Position numbers and translations under genes: made by a program | Notes under the pieces: generated by a model | What the model was told of the DNA's origin: nothing | What the model saw: only the letters and a program-made list of their open reading frames with translations | Database searches by the model: none | Shown: piece after piece, positions 48,588 to 59,748 of the stretch | Layout: every line of letters begins with the position of its first letter | How positions within the stretch are numbered: the stretch's first letter is position 1 | DNA from: Thelephora terrestris | Lineage: Eukaryota > Basidiomycota > Agaricomycetes > Thelephorales > Thelephoraceae | NCBI GenBank assembly: GCA_015956445.1 | Contig: WIUZ02000019.1 | Coordinates: 558,001 to 622,000, forward strand | Direction of reading: 5' to 3' | DNA length: 64,000 nucleotides

Positions 48588-50928
48588 TCAAAGTCCATAA
48601 CGCTCCCTTTCCGTGGGCACTATCAGATTCGGGAAATTGGAACCCTCCGGACGACCATCCGTTGCAAATACAAGGGAAGCAAACAGGTCCGGTTCGAACG
48701 CCGGGATATTTTCTCGAAAATCGGCGTATGCCTTCTCGATGGTCATTTTCCAAGGTCCCAACGGTTCGTTCTCCGAGCCAGCGTGTAACCCGATACGTGC
48801 TTCAATCGTGTCCAACGCCGTTTTCCAAGACATCTAATGACATAGAGTAACTCGGTAAGGATCCAACCTCATTCGGAGGAACAACCAGCCGTGAGACACG
48901 CACTCCGGTTAAAACATCAAAGTGTGAGTACTGTTCGATGCGAACTTCGAGAGAGAGGTTGCAAAGTTTCCCCAACGCCAGGTCGTAGAGACCGTTCATA
49001 GGTGTGCTCAAGGCCGGCTCCTCTTGACTCATAAGATGACACAAGGCAGCCAGATGTGCCAGACACATGATACAGCAAGACCAAATCATCCAAACACCGC
49101 AGGTATCCCCTATACTGATGAACTGTTCCAGGTTTTCCATAAGGGCGCTGGAGAATGTGTCCAGGGCGTGAACAAGATGGAGGCATGATTTTCTTTGGTC
49201 ACTCGTTTTCTCTTTGTCTGAAGATGTCGAGAGTCAGTTACAACATGAAGTCGCAACATTCGAGTAAGTCTTACGGTCGACAGGAGAATTCAGTATGTGG
49301 ATCGCGTCTCTGACCAACAGAATACTTTGAGTCCGCATCGTCAAGGGGCATATCTTGAAGAGGCATGGGTACACACGCTAGACCAGACCGCTAAATAGGT
49401 TTCGATCCCTACGACTGGACAATAATGAACGGACCTCACCTGGAGGTCAAGCCTGAACTCTTTCTCAATTCCCGCAGTCTTCACAGGTGCAGGTCCGCCC
49501 ATCGTCAAGTAAAAGTAATTTTCGAGAAAAATCGCCTGAGAGAGGACAGAGGCCTCCTCACGAACTTCCTCCGAGAACTCGGCGGGGGGCCCGTACTCAG
49601 GAAGAAACTGGAGTTTTGCTTTCTCGATGATCTTGCATGCCTTCGAAAAATATAGCTGAGCAGCCGCATTGAATCCTAAAATAACGGCCGAGTGCGCGAC
49701 TCGCACTAGCGCTTGGGCTTTGGCCCTCTCTTGATTAGTTTGGTTGAGCTCTACGAGGGATTCCCATGACCTTTGGACATAACTTGCTTCCAAGCGGACC
49801 ATGTAAGGGGTTTGCTTCGGAGCACATAGATACATTCCCATCACCTGTGTGCTATCCACGAAGTTGCGGTGAAGTACAGAATTGGAGGTGTCGCCACGGA
49901 GGATAGCTGCTTGTTTCTCCTGTGTAAAATAGAGTCCTAGTTTATGCATTTGACATAGTCCCTTCAAGCGGCTGCCAAAAACCTTGCCTTCAGTCCCTCT
50001 GGCAACGGAGACCGGAGAAAACACGTACAAGATCATATCCATGTCATTTAAGGCGACGCTGGAAACCTGTGCATGTTCGGGGTGGATGTCTAATAATGGC
50101 ATTTGGAGGGGGCGAGGAATGGTCTGGAAACGGGTGGATGGAAGCGTTGTGAGCGGGGATACGACGGGAGATGGGGGGTACTCCGTAGCGCCAGAGGCCC
50201 TCTTTACGACTGAGCGATCTGCTGAATATTTCCACAAAAGTCGTTCTGGCGCCGTCAATGGCCGCTCATGGAGGTCAAATGGTGGGGGGAGGGAGGTACC
50301 GGGATCACCGGAATCTGACAAAGCGAGGGCGAGGACGTCTCTTGGTGGGGATCTTGATGGCCTGAGAGTAACATTGTTGTCGGAGCGGGATCCGTCGTAC
50401 GTGCAGGCTGCGCCCCTATCCTTCTTCACGCAGGTTGCACATGGTAGCTCGGCGTCGCATTTCTGGGGGTAGAATTAAACCCTCGCGTATGCTAGGTTCG
50501 GCTCGAGACGTGCCGTCACTCACACTTTTCTTCTGTCTGATCGGAGGAGAATCCCATCAGATCAAGCTTTAATCGAGGGCTCACAACAACTCACCGACAA
50601 GGAATACACGCCTGATTCATTCCTAAGACATTTCCAGCACCCCTCTTCTTGACCGGGGCGTAACGGCAGTCTCGGATTTCGAGAGCCGTGCAGCGAGCGC
50701 AACCTCGAGTACCGGGGACGCATTTCTACGTGGTGAAAACCCATTCGCAGGAAAGGTGGTGAGAGACGATTTTCGATGCGAAGGGAAATGAAGTTCACCA
50801 CTTTCAGAGTCCTGTACGAATATAGGCACTGGGAGTCAGTCTTTGGCCGGCGCAAGTAAATGCTACAATGTGCATAGGGACTGTACGCACCTGCACGCGA
50901 TACAAGCCCCTCGAGATTTAGTGGACAT
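48588..50928 (-). CDS. Dual Zn2Cys6 transcription factor, array copy 1 (intact)
   Basis: Nine exons read by hand: 50891-50928, 50799-50811, 50595-50725, 50524-50536, 50029-50462, 49440-49971, 49275-49353, 48868-49217, 48588-48833. They sum to 1,836 nt, 611 residues plus stop. Cluster 1 is CIACRTLKVKCVPG followed by CARC and ALEIRDC (C-x2-C-x6-C-x6-C-x2-C-x7-C). A short linker with KKRGAGN leads to cluster 2, CIPCRQKKSKCDAE, CATC and KKDRGAAC (C-x2-C-x6-C-x5-C-x2-C-x8-C). A Pro/Ser-rich stretch follows, then a helical regulatory region (GLCQMHKLGLYFTQEKQAAI, SYVQRSWESLVELNQTNQE, AAQLYFSKACKIIEKAKLQ, WSCCIMCLAHLAALCHLMS) of the fungal-TF middle-homology kind, and a conserved C-terminal exon (MSWKTALDTIEARIGL ... 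FPNLIVPTERERYGL). Expected nuclear DNA-binding regulator; target unknown. Confidence 0.9.
50524..50536 (-). other. 13-nt microexon, cluster 2, array copy 1
   Basis: ACAGAAGAAAAGT between a ATCAG acceptor and a GTGAGT donor; supplies the end of Arg plus QKKS in CIPCR-QKKS-KC. Flanking introns 58 and 61 nt. Confidence 0.85.
50799..50811 (-). other. 13-nt microexon, cluster 1, array copy 1
   Basis: GACTCTGAAAGTG between a TACAG acceptor and a GTGAAC donor. It completes the Arg codon after Cys2 and adds TLKV, so that CIACR-TLKV-KC has the exact six-residue Zn2Cys6 spacing. Flanking introns are 79 and 73 nt. Confidence 0.85.
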
Positions 50929-52558
50929 CGCGTTGGAAAAAGATGTGGGGTGAGTAGATGCATAGGGACAACAAGCCTCGAGCGTCACACTTGTCACCAG
51001 TCACCCTGCATGTAGCCGCTCTATCGTCGGAACCCGTTCGCCGATGCATGTCTGCTTACTCCTTCACGCTTAGCCTCGACCCTTGACTCCTTGGTCAAGT
51101 CAACAAAAAGTGCCTCCTCTCCACTTGAGTCTCTTGATCTACTGAACCACGACAAAAGTTTGGGTCGGGAACACCCACGTTGAAGTACCCACAGACTTTC
51201 CTAGATCTCAGAGTCCAGCTGTGTTCAGGTCCATAGCTAGCGCTTCACAACGCTTCCGCCTCCGCACCAAGCGCCCATACTCATGCCCATCAAGAACGAC
51301 CACCCCATTTGCAATTCGGAGGACTTCACGATCTCGAAATTTGCAAATATGCGCAATTCACCTGACCCTTGGACCTTGAATCAGCTTGCGTCTAATGCTG
51401 CCGTGAGCTGAGTCGAGGCCTTGTGATTTACACAATGTGATGATGTCCGGTTCCCGTTGGGCAGTTCCTGCAAACACCTGTTACAACTCCGACAAGCATC
51501 TTACACAACGACATCCCCTAGAAGTTGAGCACGTTCAACATGTTCGTACGCAGCGCAAGCTTTGCGATGCCTTAGGTACTCGGCGGTTGTCGCTGCATGT
51601 CATCCATCGGCTGGCAGCCCCGATAAAGACCCTGTTGCCTCGCCCAACCTTCCCTCCAAAACTCCGCGGAGTTGATCCCGGCTAAGGTTCTACTGCAGCG
51701 CTTGCTGGGTACCCGCTCCCCGTTCCTAAAACTTGAGGCGGATAACATTGTAGAGGGCCACGAATCAACGAGTCCGCTCGAGCTCTGATCACGTTATCCC
51801 CCGACACCACCTTGAGTTGATGGAAACAAGTAGGTACCACGGGCTGCCATTTTCCTCACAAGATTGGCTCCAGAAGTCCAATATTACGTTGGCCTGACAC
51901 CACGACGCGCTCGACGAGAGCCCCAAATATATCTGCCCCTCTATCGTTCGGGTTTCTAGAATTCCCAGTCCTTCAGTGTATCCCAGGAGTTCCGTGGGGG
52001 GGCAGCGCCTATCTCTACCTATCTTCTTTATCCCTATTCGGTTCTCTTTGCGGCTTCTACTTACCGCTTGATGGTGCGAAAAGTCCCTCATATTAAATAA
52101 TTGGCGATCAGTCAATGGATTTACTCTTAGGATCCAACAAGACATCAGACGAATCCTACTCCGAATATGCAAAGAAATTTCTTGATCAAACGGCCACTCT
52201 GATGATGCAGCACACGACCCGCGCTTTTCCGACAGTAAATGAACCATAAGCAGGGAACGGGTCGCAAAATGCCCCCCTCCGCCACATGCGACGAGAGAAT
52301 GTCGGAGTTATTTCGCCGAAACTTGCAACCGGGGGAACTCCGCCTTCACACACACCTGCGTCGTAATCACCGGATTTTCCAGGTTCTCCCACTGGAGAGA
52401 GAGGACTTTCCGGTGGCCATAGCCCTCCATAGCCTCCTCAACCTTTCCGGCATCATCCTCCAGGCAGCTAACCGCGTTACTTAATATCCAAATACACAAA
52501 ATAATACTGTGCTGTAACTTAATCGAAAAAACCTCGCATAGACATAAACACACCCACG
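50929..52558. other. Intergenic between array copies 1 and 2
   Basis: 1.6 kb without a supportable gene. Part of it (about 51540-51720) resembles sequence to the right of the array at about 62920-63110, sharing a GGCTGGCAGCCCC core and order of neighbouring words. The 3' flank of copy 2 has an A/T-rich TGTAACTTAATCG word at 52512-52524, also found in altered form (TGTAACCTAACCG) 3' of copy 3. Confidence 0.45.
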
Positions 52559-54895
52559 TCAAAGCCCATAAGGCTCCCTCTCCTTTGGTTCTACCAAATT
52601 CGGATAATTTGAACCCTCCGAACGACCATCCGTTGCCAGTACCAGAGAAACAAACGAGTTCGGTTCGTACTCTGGGAGGTTTTTTCGAAGATTGAAGTAT
52701 GCCCCCTCGATGACGACTTTCCAACGTCGCAACGATCCGTTCTCCGTGCCCAAGTACGACCCAAGACGTGCGTCGATGGTGTCCAACGCCGCTTTCCAAG
52801 CCATCTGGTTATAATGGAGAGGCACGGTAAGCGCATACCCCATTCGGAGGAACGAGACATGATGAGATACGCACCCCGGTTAACACATCGAGGTTTGAGT
52901 ACTCTTCGATGCGGACTTCAAGAGAGAGTTTGCCGAGTTTGTCCAACGTTCGATCATAGAGGTCGTTCATGGATGCGCTCAAGGCTAGGACCGTCTGGCT
53001 GATGAAATGACACAAGGCAGCGAGGTGTGCCAGGCATATGACGCAGCAAGACCAGACCATCCAAACACCGCAGGTATCGCCTAAGCTGATGAACTGCCGT
53101 AGGTTTTCCATAAGGTCGCTGGAGTATCTGTCTAGGGCGCAAACCAAACGGATGCACGATTCTTGTTGGTCACTCGCGGTCTCTGCCTCTGAAGACGGTG
53201 TTGATCAGTCGAGACACGGAGTCACAACATTCGGGACAGCCTCACGGTCAACCGGAGAATTCAGAACGTGGATCGCGTCTCTGACAAACAGAATACTCTG
53301 AGTCCGCATCGTCAAAGGGCATATCTTGAAGAGGTAAGGGTACACTCGCTAAACCAGAGCATCAAATCGGTTTCAAGCTCATCACCGGGAAAATGATGTA
53401 TAATTCTCACCTGGAGGTCGGACCTGAACGCCCTCACAAGTCTCACAGTCTTTACCGGCGGAGATCCACCCGACGTCAGGTAAAAATAATTCTCGAGGAA
53501 AATCGCTTGGGAGAGGACGGAGGCATCCTCACGAACTTGGTCCGGGAACCCATGAGGGTGTCCGTGTTCCGGAAAAAACTGGAGTTGTTGTTTCTCGATG
53601 ATCTTGCACGCCTTCAGGAAATACAGCTGAGCGGCTGCGTTCATCCGCAACAGAATGTAAGTATGGGCCACTAGCATTAACGCTCGAGCCTTGGCTCTCT
53701 CTTGATTGGTTTGCATGAGCTGAACGAGGGATTCCCAAGCCCTCTGGAGATATCTCGCTTGCAATTGGACCATGGCAGGCAATTCCTCTGGAGCAGAAAA
53801 ATACATTCCCATCATCTGAAGGCCATCCCCCAAGCTTTGAAGGACCAGGGAACTGGAGTCGCCGCGGAGAATGGCTGCTTGTTTATCCTGTGTAAGATAG
53901 ACCCCTAGCTTATTCAATTGACATAGCGACTTCAAACGGCTGCAATAATCATAGGGTCAGTTCCTCTGGCCCTATTTGGAAACATTCAAGACTAGGAAAA
54001 ACCACGTACAAACCCATCTCTAGGTCGTTTCCGGAAGCCCATGAAACTTGCTTACGTTCCGGTGGGATGATCGATAACGGTAGTGCAAGGGGGCGGGGAA
54101 TTGTCAGGAAACGGATGGATGGAAGAATTGTGAGAGAGGATGCGGTTGGACGCGGGGCGCAGTCCGTGGCGGCACGAACTTTCGGTACGACTGGGGCAAC
54201 TGACGGGAGCACCGGCTTCGTTTTATCAAGCAGACAGGGTGAGGGACTCCGCTCAAGGCGATGTGGCGGCGTTGGCGATCGTTCATGGGGATTGGGGGAT
54301 AGGGGGTGAGAGGAACTGGATTCAGTGAAATTGCAAGGAACGATGAATTGAGTTCGCTTCTTGTACGTGCACGCCGCGCCCCTGTTGCCTTTCAGGCATG
54401 GCGTGCATGGTTGCTTGGCGTCGCATTTCTGTGGATGTTGTTAACCCCCGCGTCTAACAGGTTTGAATAGGGTATGTCGACGCTCACGTTTTTCTTCTGC
54501 CTGGCCGCAAGAGAGTTCCATCAGACCGAGCTCCTCTTGGGCTCACTGTAACTCACCGACAAGGGATACACGCCCCTCCCTTTCCTAGAATATTCCCGGT
54601 TCCTCTCTTCTTCACAGGGGCGTAACGGCATTCTTTGATGTTGAAAGCCGTGCATCGAGCGCAGCGCGGAATGCCCGGGATACACGCCTTCGAAGCGGTG
54701 AGCCCATCCGTAGGAAAGGCGGTGAGAGACGGTTTTCAAAGCAAAGAAAAATGAGGTTCACCACTTTCCGAGTCCTGTACGAACGCCGGTACCGGGAGTC
54801 AATGTTTCGGACAAGCCCTCGCCAACGAATGACGTGGTGTGTAGGAGCTGTACGCACCTGCACGCCATACAGGCCCCTTGAGATTTAGTGGTCAT
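52559..54895 (-). CDS. Dual Zn2Cys6 transcription factor, array copy 2 (appears intact)
   Basis: Same nine-exon plan as copy 1. ATG at 54895 (MTTKSQGACMACR). Cluster 1 is CMACRTRKVACIPG, CARC, AFNIKEC; note Ala in place of the Lys just before Cys3. Cluster 2 is CIPCRQKKNKCDAK, CTPC, KGNRGAAC. The next part reads SSSHPLSPNPHERSPTPPH and PSVAPVVPKVRAATD, then by a GTACGT-type intron RLKSLCQLNKLGVYLTQDKQ, YLQRAWESLVQLMQTNQERA and AQLYFLKACKIIEKQQLQF. The late exons give FISLGDTCGVWMVWSCCVIC, GVRISSCLVPPNG and MAWKAALDTIDARLGSYLG, ending EPYGL at 52559. Reading frames agree across the joins examined, so this copy looks functional. It probably arose with copy 1 by tandem duplication. Confidence 0.87.
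54488..54500 (-). other. 13-nt microexon, cluster 2, array copy 2
   Basis: GCAGAAGAAAAAC between GCCAG and GTGAGC; supplies R-QKKN of CIPCRQKKNKC. Confidence 0.85.
54762..54774 (-). other. 13-nt microexon, cluster 1, array copy 2
   Basis: GACTCGGAAAGTG between TACAG and GTGAAC; supplies R-TRKV of CMACRTRKVAC. The length and splice borders match copy 1 while the sequence differs at one base. Confidence 0.85.
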
Positions 54896-56841
54896 CGCAC
54901 TGGAAAAGGAGGTGATCACAGAAGTGGGGCGGACGCATAGGGTAGCGGGTCACAAACTGCTCAACGCACACGAGACATGACCGGCGCTCGACGCTCTCAC
55001 GGTGTGTCCCGTTTTGGTCAGTCGAGGCGGTGTTGTGCCGGCCAATGGCTAGCGACACAATGCCAATGGCTGTGCCAAATGTCGACAAATCGCCTTTCGG
55101 GGGTTTCCGTTCTCACGCCTTCGCCAAGGGGAGATGCGCGATATCAGTTCCCGGAATTCTACTTTGTACCTTTCTCCGAGAAGCCGAAACCGTCCTTCCC
55201 ATCAGGTGTTCCCATTGGTTCGGCAAAGTTGAGAGGTGCAACCGGGTAAGACCGAAAGCTAGCAGCCATTTCGCCTTGTGGCTATAACCAGTGGTATCGC
55301 TTAGCTCTGGCTGTAAGCTTTGGGTTTTCGCCATTAGCCGTCCAACACTGAGTCGAGGTCACTCCCTGTCACTCCCGACCGTTCCTGCATTCTCGGCTGA
55401 TCCCTTCAACAGTAACGTAACTTAAACATTCCATCGGACGCGGGAGCATACTGCAAACCAAACCAGCAAAGCATGCCTCCTCCCCGTCCAAGTCTTGGCT
55501 ACACCCTCAATCGATCTCATGGATCAACGCGAAGCTCGTTTTTGAAAAATACGCCCAGGATCTGCTGCCTGCACGTGAAAGTTGGTCTGCTCAGCTTGCC
55601 GCGTTGGGATGGCGACAGACTGGAGAGTGCATCCCTCAACCGGGATCGGAGGCCCGCCTTGCGTTCTGCGTCCAACGGCAAATCACCGTTATCTCTCCGT
55701 CAAGTATGTTCCGGCGGATCCTCGTTTCCTCGCATCTCCGACATTGACACTGAGCAGGGAACAAACGTCCACAGTCTTTACAATTGGGCGGTGGCTGTTG
55801 CATCTGGACGCTATCATCACCTCTGAGCCCTTTTTTAGATCCCATCATGAGGGTTTGCAAAACCTTCTCCTCGGCCCCGTCCTGTCACACAGCCGTCGTA
55901 AACACTTGAAGAGTTGAACTCTCGGTTCGAAGAGCTCTACTGGTGAGCAGTTTACTACGGGTTTACTCGGTTTACTGAGCGCGCGTAAGCCCATCATCCC
56001 GTTCACGATTCACCAGGATTCACCAGGATTCACGCCACGGACACCATCTTGACATTTCCAATCAAAACTCAGTTGATTCTTCTAGCCGAGTCCAAGTCCA
56101 GACCATCGTGATCTGCAAAGTTCCTTTGGAAAGTTCCATACGACTCGTGGACACTGGTCGTTGGCCAAGCGAGGCACCAGCCCCAACCCCGACCGACATC
56201 TTACGAAGTCATCGCCTCGGATTCAATATTCTCGCCAGAGCGCAAGCCTAGCGACACTCGGTAGTTATTGCTCTATATCAGCCGCTGGATGGCAGCTCCC
56301 TGCGGACTTATCTCTACAGAGTGGGGGAATCATCGGAGACTTGACTAGATCGCAGCTCCGCGGTCTCAACGGACCCCCGAAGCTCTTCCACGAAAAAAGC
56401 GCTCTCGTGGAATTCCAAGGCCAACATCAGCTTCATGCGCAGATCTTCAACCAATGAGGTCATATATCCGCGGGGCAAAGATCGCATCTGCGATCTCAAA
56501 GGCGGAAAATTCACCTCATCCACGAGATACAGATGATTCGAATACTCAAAACCCTACCACGAGCGGTATGAGCTTTGGAAGTCCCGAGTGCGGCTGATCT
56601 GCGGACATATACGGCCAGGTCATGGATATGTACAACCGCGAAGTTGTTGGGTTAGAGGATCCTTACCTCTGCGGGCGAAAGCTAGGTACGAACTCGGAAA
56701 TGCTGGCTCGCAGTTGATATGCAGACACATAAGCTGAATCACGAGGATATACTATGCGCTAAATGAGCATGTACTGTAACCTAACCGAACGGCACAACAA
56801 ACGTTTGGAAAGGAACCCTGCTTACGTGGTCTCGTCTCTCG
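54896..56841. other. Intergenic between array copies 2 and 3
   Basis: 1.9 kb. On the plus strand at 55510-55740 one frame reads coherently (LVFEKYAQDLLPARESWSAQ, AALGWRQTGECIPQPGSEAR) and another continues with HRYLSVKYVPADPRFLASP; this may be a gene fragment of unknown family. A short direct repeat (CACCAGGATT twice, preceded by CACGATT) lies at 56005-56033. No complete gene is supported. Confidence 0.4.
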
Positions 56842-59184
56842 TCAAAGTCCATAACGCTCCCTCTCCTCGGGCACCGCCAAGTTCGGAAATTCTGTCTCCC
56901 CCGAACGGCCATCCATTGCAAACACCAGGGAAGCAAACAGGTCTGGTTCAAACCCTGGGAGATTTTCTCGAAGATCGGCATATGCTTTCTCGATGTCCAG
57001 CTTCCAACGTCCCAACGATCCGTCCTCTGTGTCCAATTGCAATTCGAGACGTGCGTCAATGGTGTCTAGCGCCATCTTCCAGGATGTCTGATCACACAGA
57101 GGTAACTTGGTGAGCTTCCTACCTCATTCGTAGGAACAAATCGCTGAGATACGCACCCCAGTTAAAATATCGAAGTGCGTGTACATTTCAATCTGAACTT
57201 TGCGAGATAGGTTGCCAAGTTTTTCCAACGTCAGGTCGTAGAGACCATTCATGGATGTGCTCGTTGCCGTGGCTGTCTGACTCATGAGATGGCACAGGGC
57301 AGCTAGATGCGCCAGACACATGACGCAGCAAGTCCAGATCGTCTCGACGCCACTGGCATCCCCCATGCTGATGAAGCACTGTAAGTTTCTTACAAGGTCA
57401 CTGGAGAATCCATCCAGGGCATGAACCAGGCGGAGGCATGAGTCTTGTCGGTCACCCGTGTTGTCTGCCTCTGAAGACGGCGGAATCAGCCGCAACCCAG
57501 ATTCGCAACATTAGGGTCAGCCTTACGTCCAACGGTGCCCATAGCATGGACTGCATCTCTGACCAGCAGGATACTTTGAGTCCGCATGGTCAAAGGGCAT
57601 ATCTCGAGGAGGCATGGGTACACTCGCTAAATTAGACCACCCAAATTAATTTTCAGTACTACAAAAAATGACGAATCGACCTTACCAGGAGATCGAACCT
57701 AAACTCTCTCTCGATTCTCGCCGTCTTTGCAGGCGCAGATCCACCCAAAGTCAAGTACAGAAGATTTTCGAGATAAATCACCTGAGAGAGGACAGATGCC
57801 TCCTCGCGAACTTGTTCCGAGAACTCGGCGGGGGGTTCGTGCTCTGGAAGAAATCGGAGCTTTGCTTTCTCGATGATCTTGCACGCTTTCAGAAAATACA
57901 GCTGAGCGCTGGTGCTCAACCGCAAAATAACGAAACCGTGCGCGACCAGCACTAGCGCTTGGACTTTCTCTCTCTCTCGGTTAGTTCCGTTGAGTTGGAT
58001 GAGGGATTCCCAAGCTATCTGGAGATATTTCGCTTGCAAGCGAACCCTGGCAGGCGATTCCCCTGGACCACAAAAATGCATTCCCATCACCTGCGTGCCA
58101 TCCACAAAGTGGCGATGAACCACAGAATTGGAAGTGTCGCCACGGAGAACGGCATCTTGTCTCTCCTTTGTGAAATAGAGCCCCAGTTTGTTCAATCTAC
58201 ACAGCGCGTTTAATCGGCTGCAGAAAATCAGGCCTTTGAGTCCCGCCAACTCCATGAAACCTGCTGAGGCCGGGGAGAGACACGTACATTGATAGATCCA
58301 GGTCGTTTTCTGCGACCCCGGAAAGCTGCATACATTCGGGTGGAATGACCGACAACGGCGTTCGAAAGGGGCGTGGGATGGTCTGGAAGTGAATGGATGG
58401 AAGGACTGTGAACGGGGAAGGGGTGGAACGTGCCGGGCACACGGAGGCGGCAGGAGGTTTCTCGCCGGCTGGGGCATCTGATAAGGGAACTGGCACCACT
58501 TTATCAAGTACAAGGAGCGAACGTCCCCGCTCGAGTTGCTCTGGCGGCATCGATGATCTCTTTGGGAGATCAACGTGTAGGGAGCGGGAAGAACGAGATT
58601 CGCTGGAATCGGGCGAAGCGACGAGCAGGCCATTGCTGGTGAAACGAAATCCCTCGTACGTGCACGTGGCGATCCTATCCTTTTTCACGCATGTTGTGCA
58701 TGGTTGTTTAGCGTCACATTTCTGTGGATGGAATTAACTTGGGGTTTCCTAGGCTCAGCTCGAGGCACGTCGTCACTCACGTTTTTCTTCAGCCTGACAC
58801 ATGAGGATCCCATCAGTTCAGTGAGCCCTTGAGATCACCGCTCGCAACAACTCACCGACAAGGGATACATGCCTCACGCATTCGTAAAGTATTTCCGATA
58901 CCCCTCTTCTTCACCGTGGTGTAACCGCAATCTTGAATGCCCAAAGCTTTGCATCTATCGCAACGTGGAGTGCCCGGGATGCATTTCTTCGAGGTAGAGC
59001 CGATACGCAGGGAAGAAGATGAGACACATGCTCTTAGCGAGGGGAAATACAATTTACCACTCTCCGAGCCCTGGGCGGATATCAGTGCCAGGAGTCGATC
59101 TTTCAGGCACGCCAACGAATGACGGTATGTAGAGATATGTGCGCACCGACATGCCGTGCAAGCCCCTCGAGTTTTAGTGGACAT
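56842..59184 (-). CDS. Dual Zn2Cys6 transcription factor, array copy 3 (altered C-terminus)
   Basis: ATG at 59184 (MSTKTRGACTACR). Cluster 1: CTACRARRVKCIPG, CDRC, ALGIQDC. Cluster 2: CIPCRLKKNKCDAK, CTTC, KKDRIATC. Then Ser/Pro-rich sequence (SLHVDLPKRSSMPPEQLERG), an intron with a GTACGT donor, RLNALCRLNKLGLYFTKERQ, YLQIAWESLIQLNGTNRE, AQLYFLKACKIIEKAKLRFL. Exon 8 reads ISMGDASGVETIWTCCVMCL and then GVRISAICSYE followed at once by an in-frame TGA just before the expected donor: this copy has two bases fewer here than copies 1 and 2. The last exon (TSWKMALDTIDARLELQL ... EERERYGL, to 56842) is still open and conserved, so it is either bypassed or reached through another donor, for example the GT just after the ILTG codons. 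Confidence 0.82.
58781..58793 (-). other. 13-nt microexon, cluster 2, array copy 3
   Basis: GCTGAAGAAAAAC between GTCAG and GTGAGT; supplies R-LKKN of CIPCRLKKNKC. Confidence 0.85.
59058..59070 (-). other. 13-nt microexon, cluster 1, array copy 3
   Basis: GGCTCGGAGAGTG between CCCAG and GTAAAT; supplies R-ARRV of CTACRARRVKC. The most diverged of the four cluster 1 microexons, yet the length and both splice sites are kept. Confidence 0.83.
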
Positions 59185-59748
59185 TGCTTTGGAAGAGGTG
59201 ACCGCAGATACTGAATGAAGGCATGAGGACAACAAGCCTCGGCGCTCAGCGCCACGCCACACTTACGGCACAGGGCGTCTCGTGTTTATACGGTCACAGC
59301 CACTCGATGACCGTTCAGTCAGAACTACACCCTCCGCCTTCGGATCTCAAATTTGAGGGCCAGCACGTCCGTGTATAATATCGCACGATAATTATCGTCG
59401 AAGACAAGCCATATTCTGGTTGGAATCTATGCTTTCGTGTGGGATTTTCGCAACATTTATGTACGTGGCGTGCAGTAACTGATGCGAGATCTCGAACCAG
59501 GGGTCGACACCTCACTCCAGACGATGCGGATTTACCCCATCAATGGAATTCGAACGTGTCTACAAGCAGGGCGGTTCCACCTCTAAGCCTATGCACCGTA
59601 ATTTCAGCGCCTCCATCACCTCTCCGCGCGCAATGTGCTTCGCCGCAGACAGTGCAACCAAGTCATGGATCCACACGTCCAACCACGACGGCCTATCTAA
59701 TCGGACAAGTGTCGGTCAATGACTACACTCGCGTGTCCTCACCTCCCA
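59185..59748. other. Intergenic between array copies 3 and 4
   Basis: 564 bases, the shortest gap of the array, with the promoter of copy 3 and the 3' flank of copy 4. Contains an AT-rich patch with a short inverted word (CGATAATTATCG, 59388-59399). No gene seen. Confidence 0.4.

Noticed and set aside
49984-50030. Continuation of the copy 1 frame through YVFSPVSVARGTEG
   Set aside because: The other three copies have stops or shifted frames here, and all four have a GTACGT/GTATGT donor at the same codon with a matching acceptor, so this is intron read-through.
59470-59560. tRNA-like T-loop word (GGTTCGAGATC on the minus strand)
   Set aside because: The flanking arms do not pair into a cloverleaf and no acceptor stem could be drawn.
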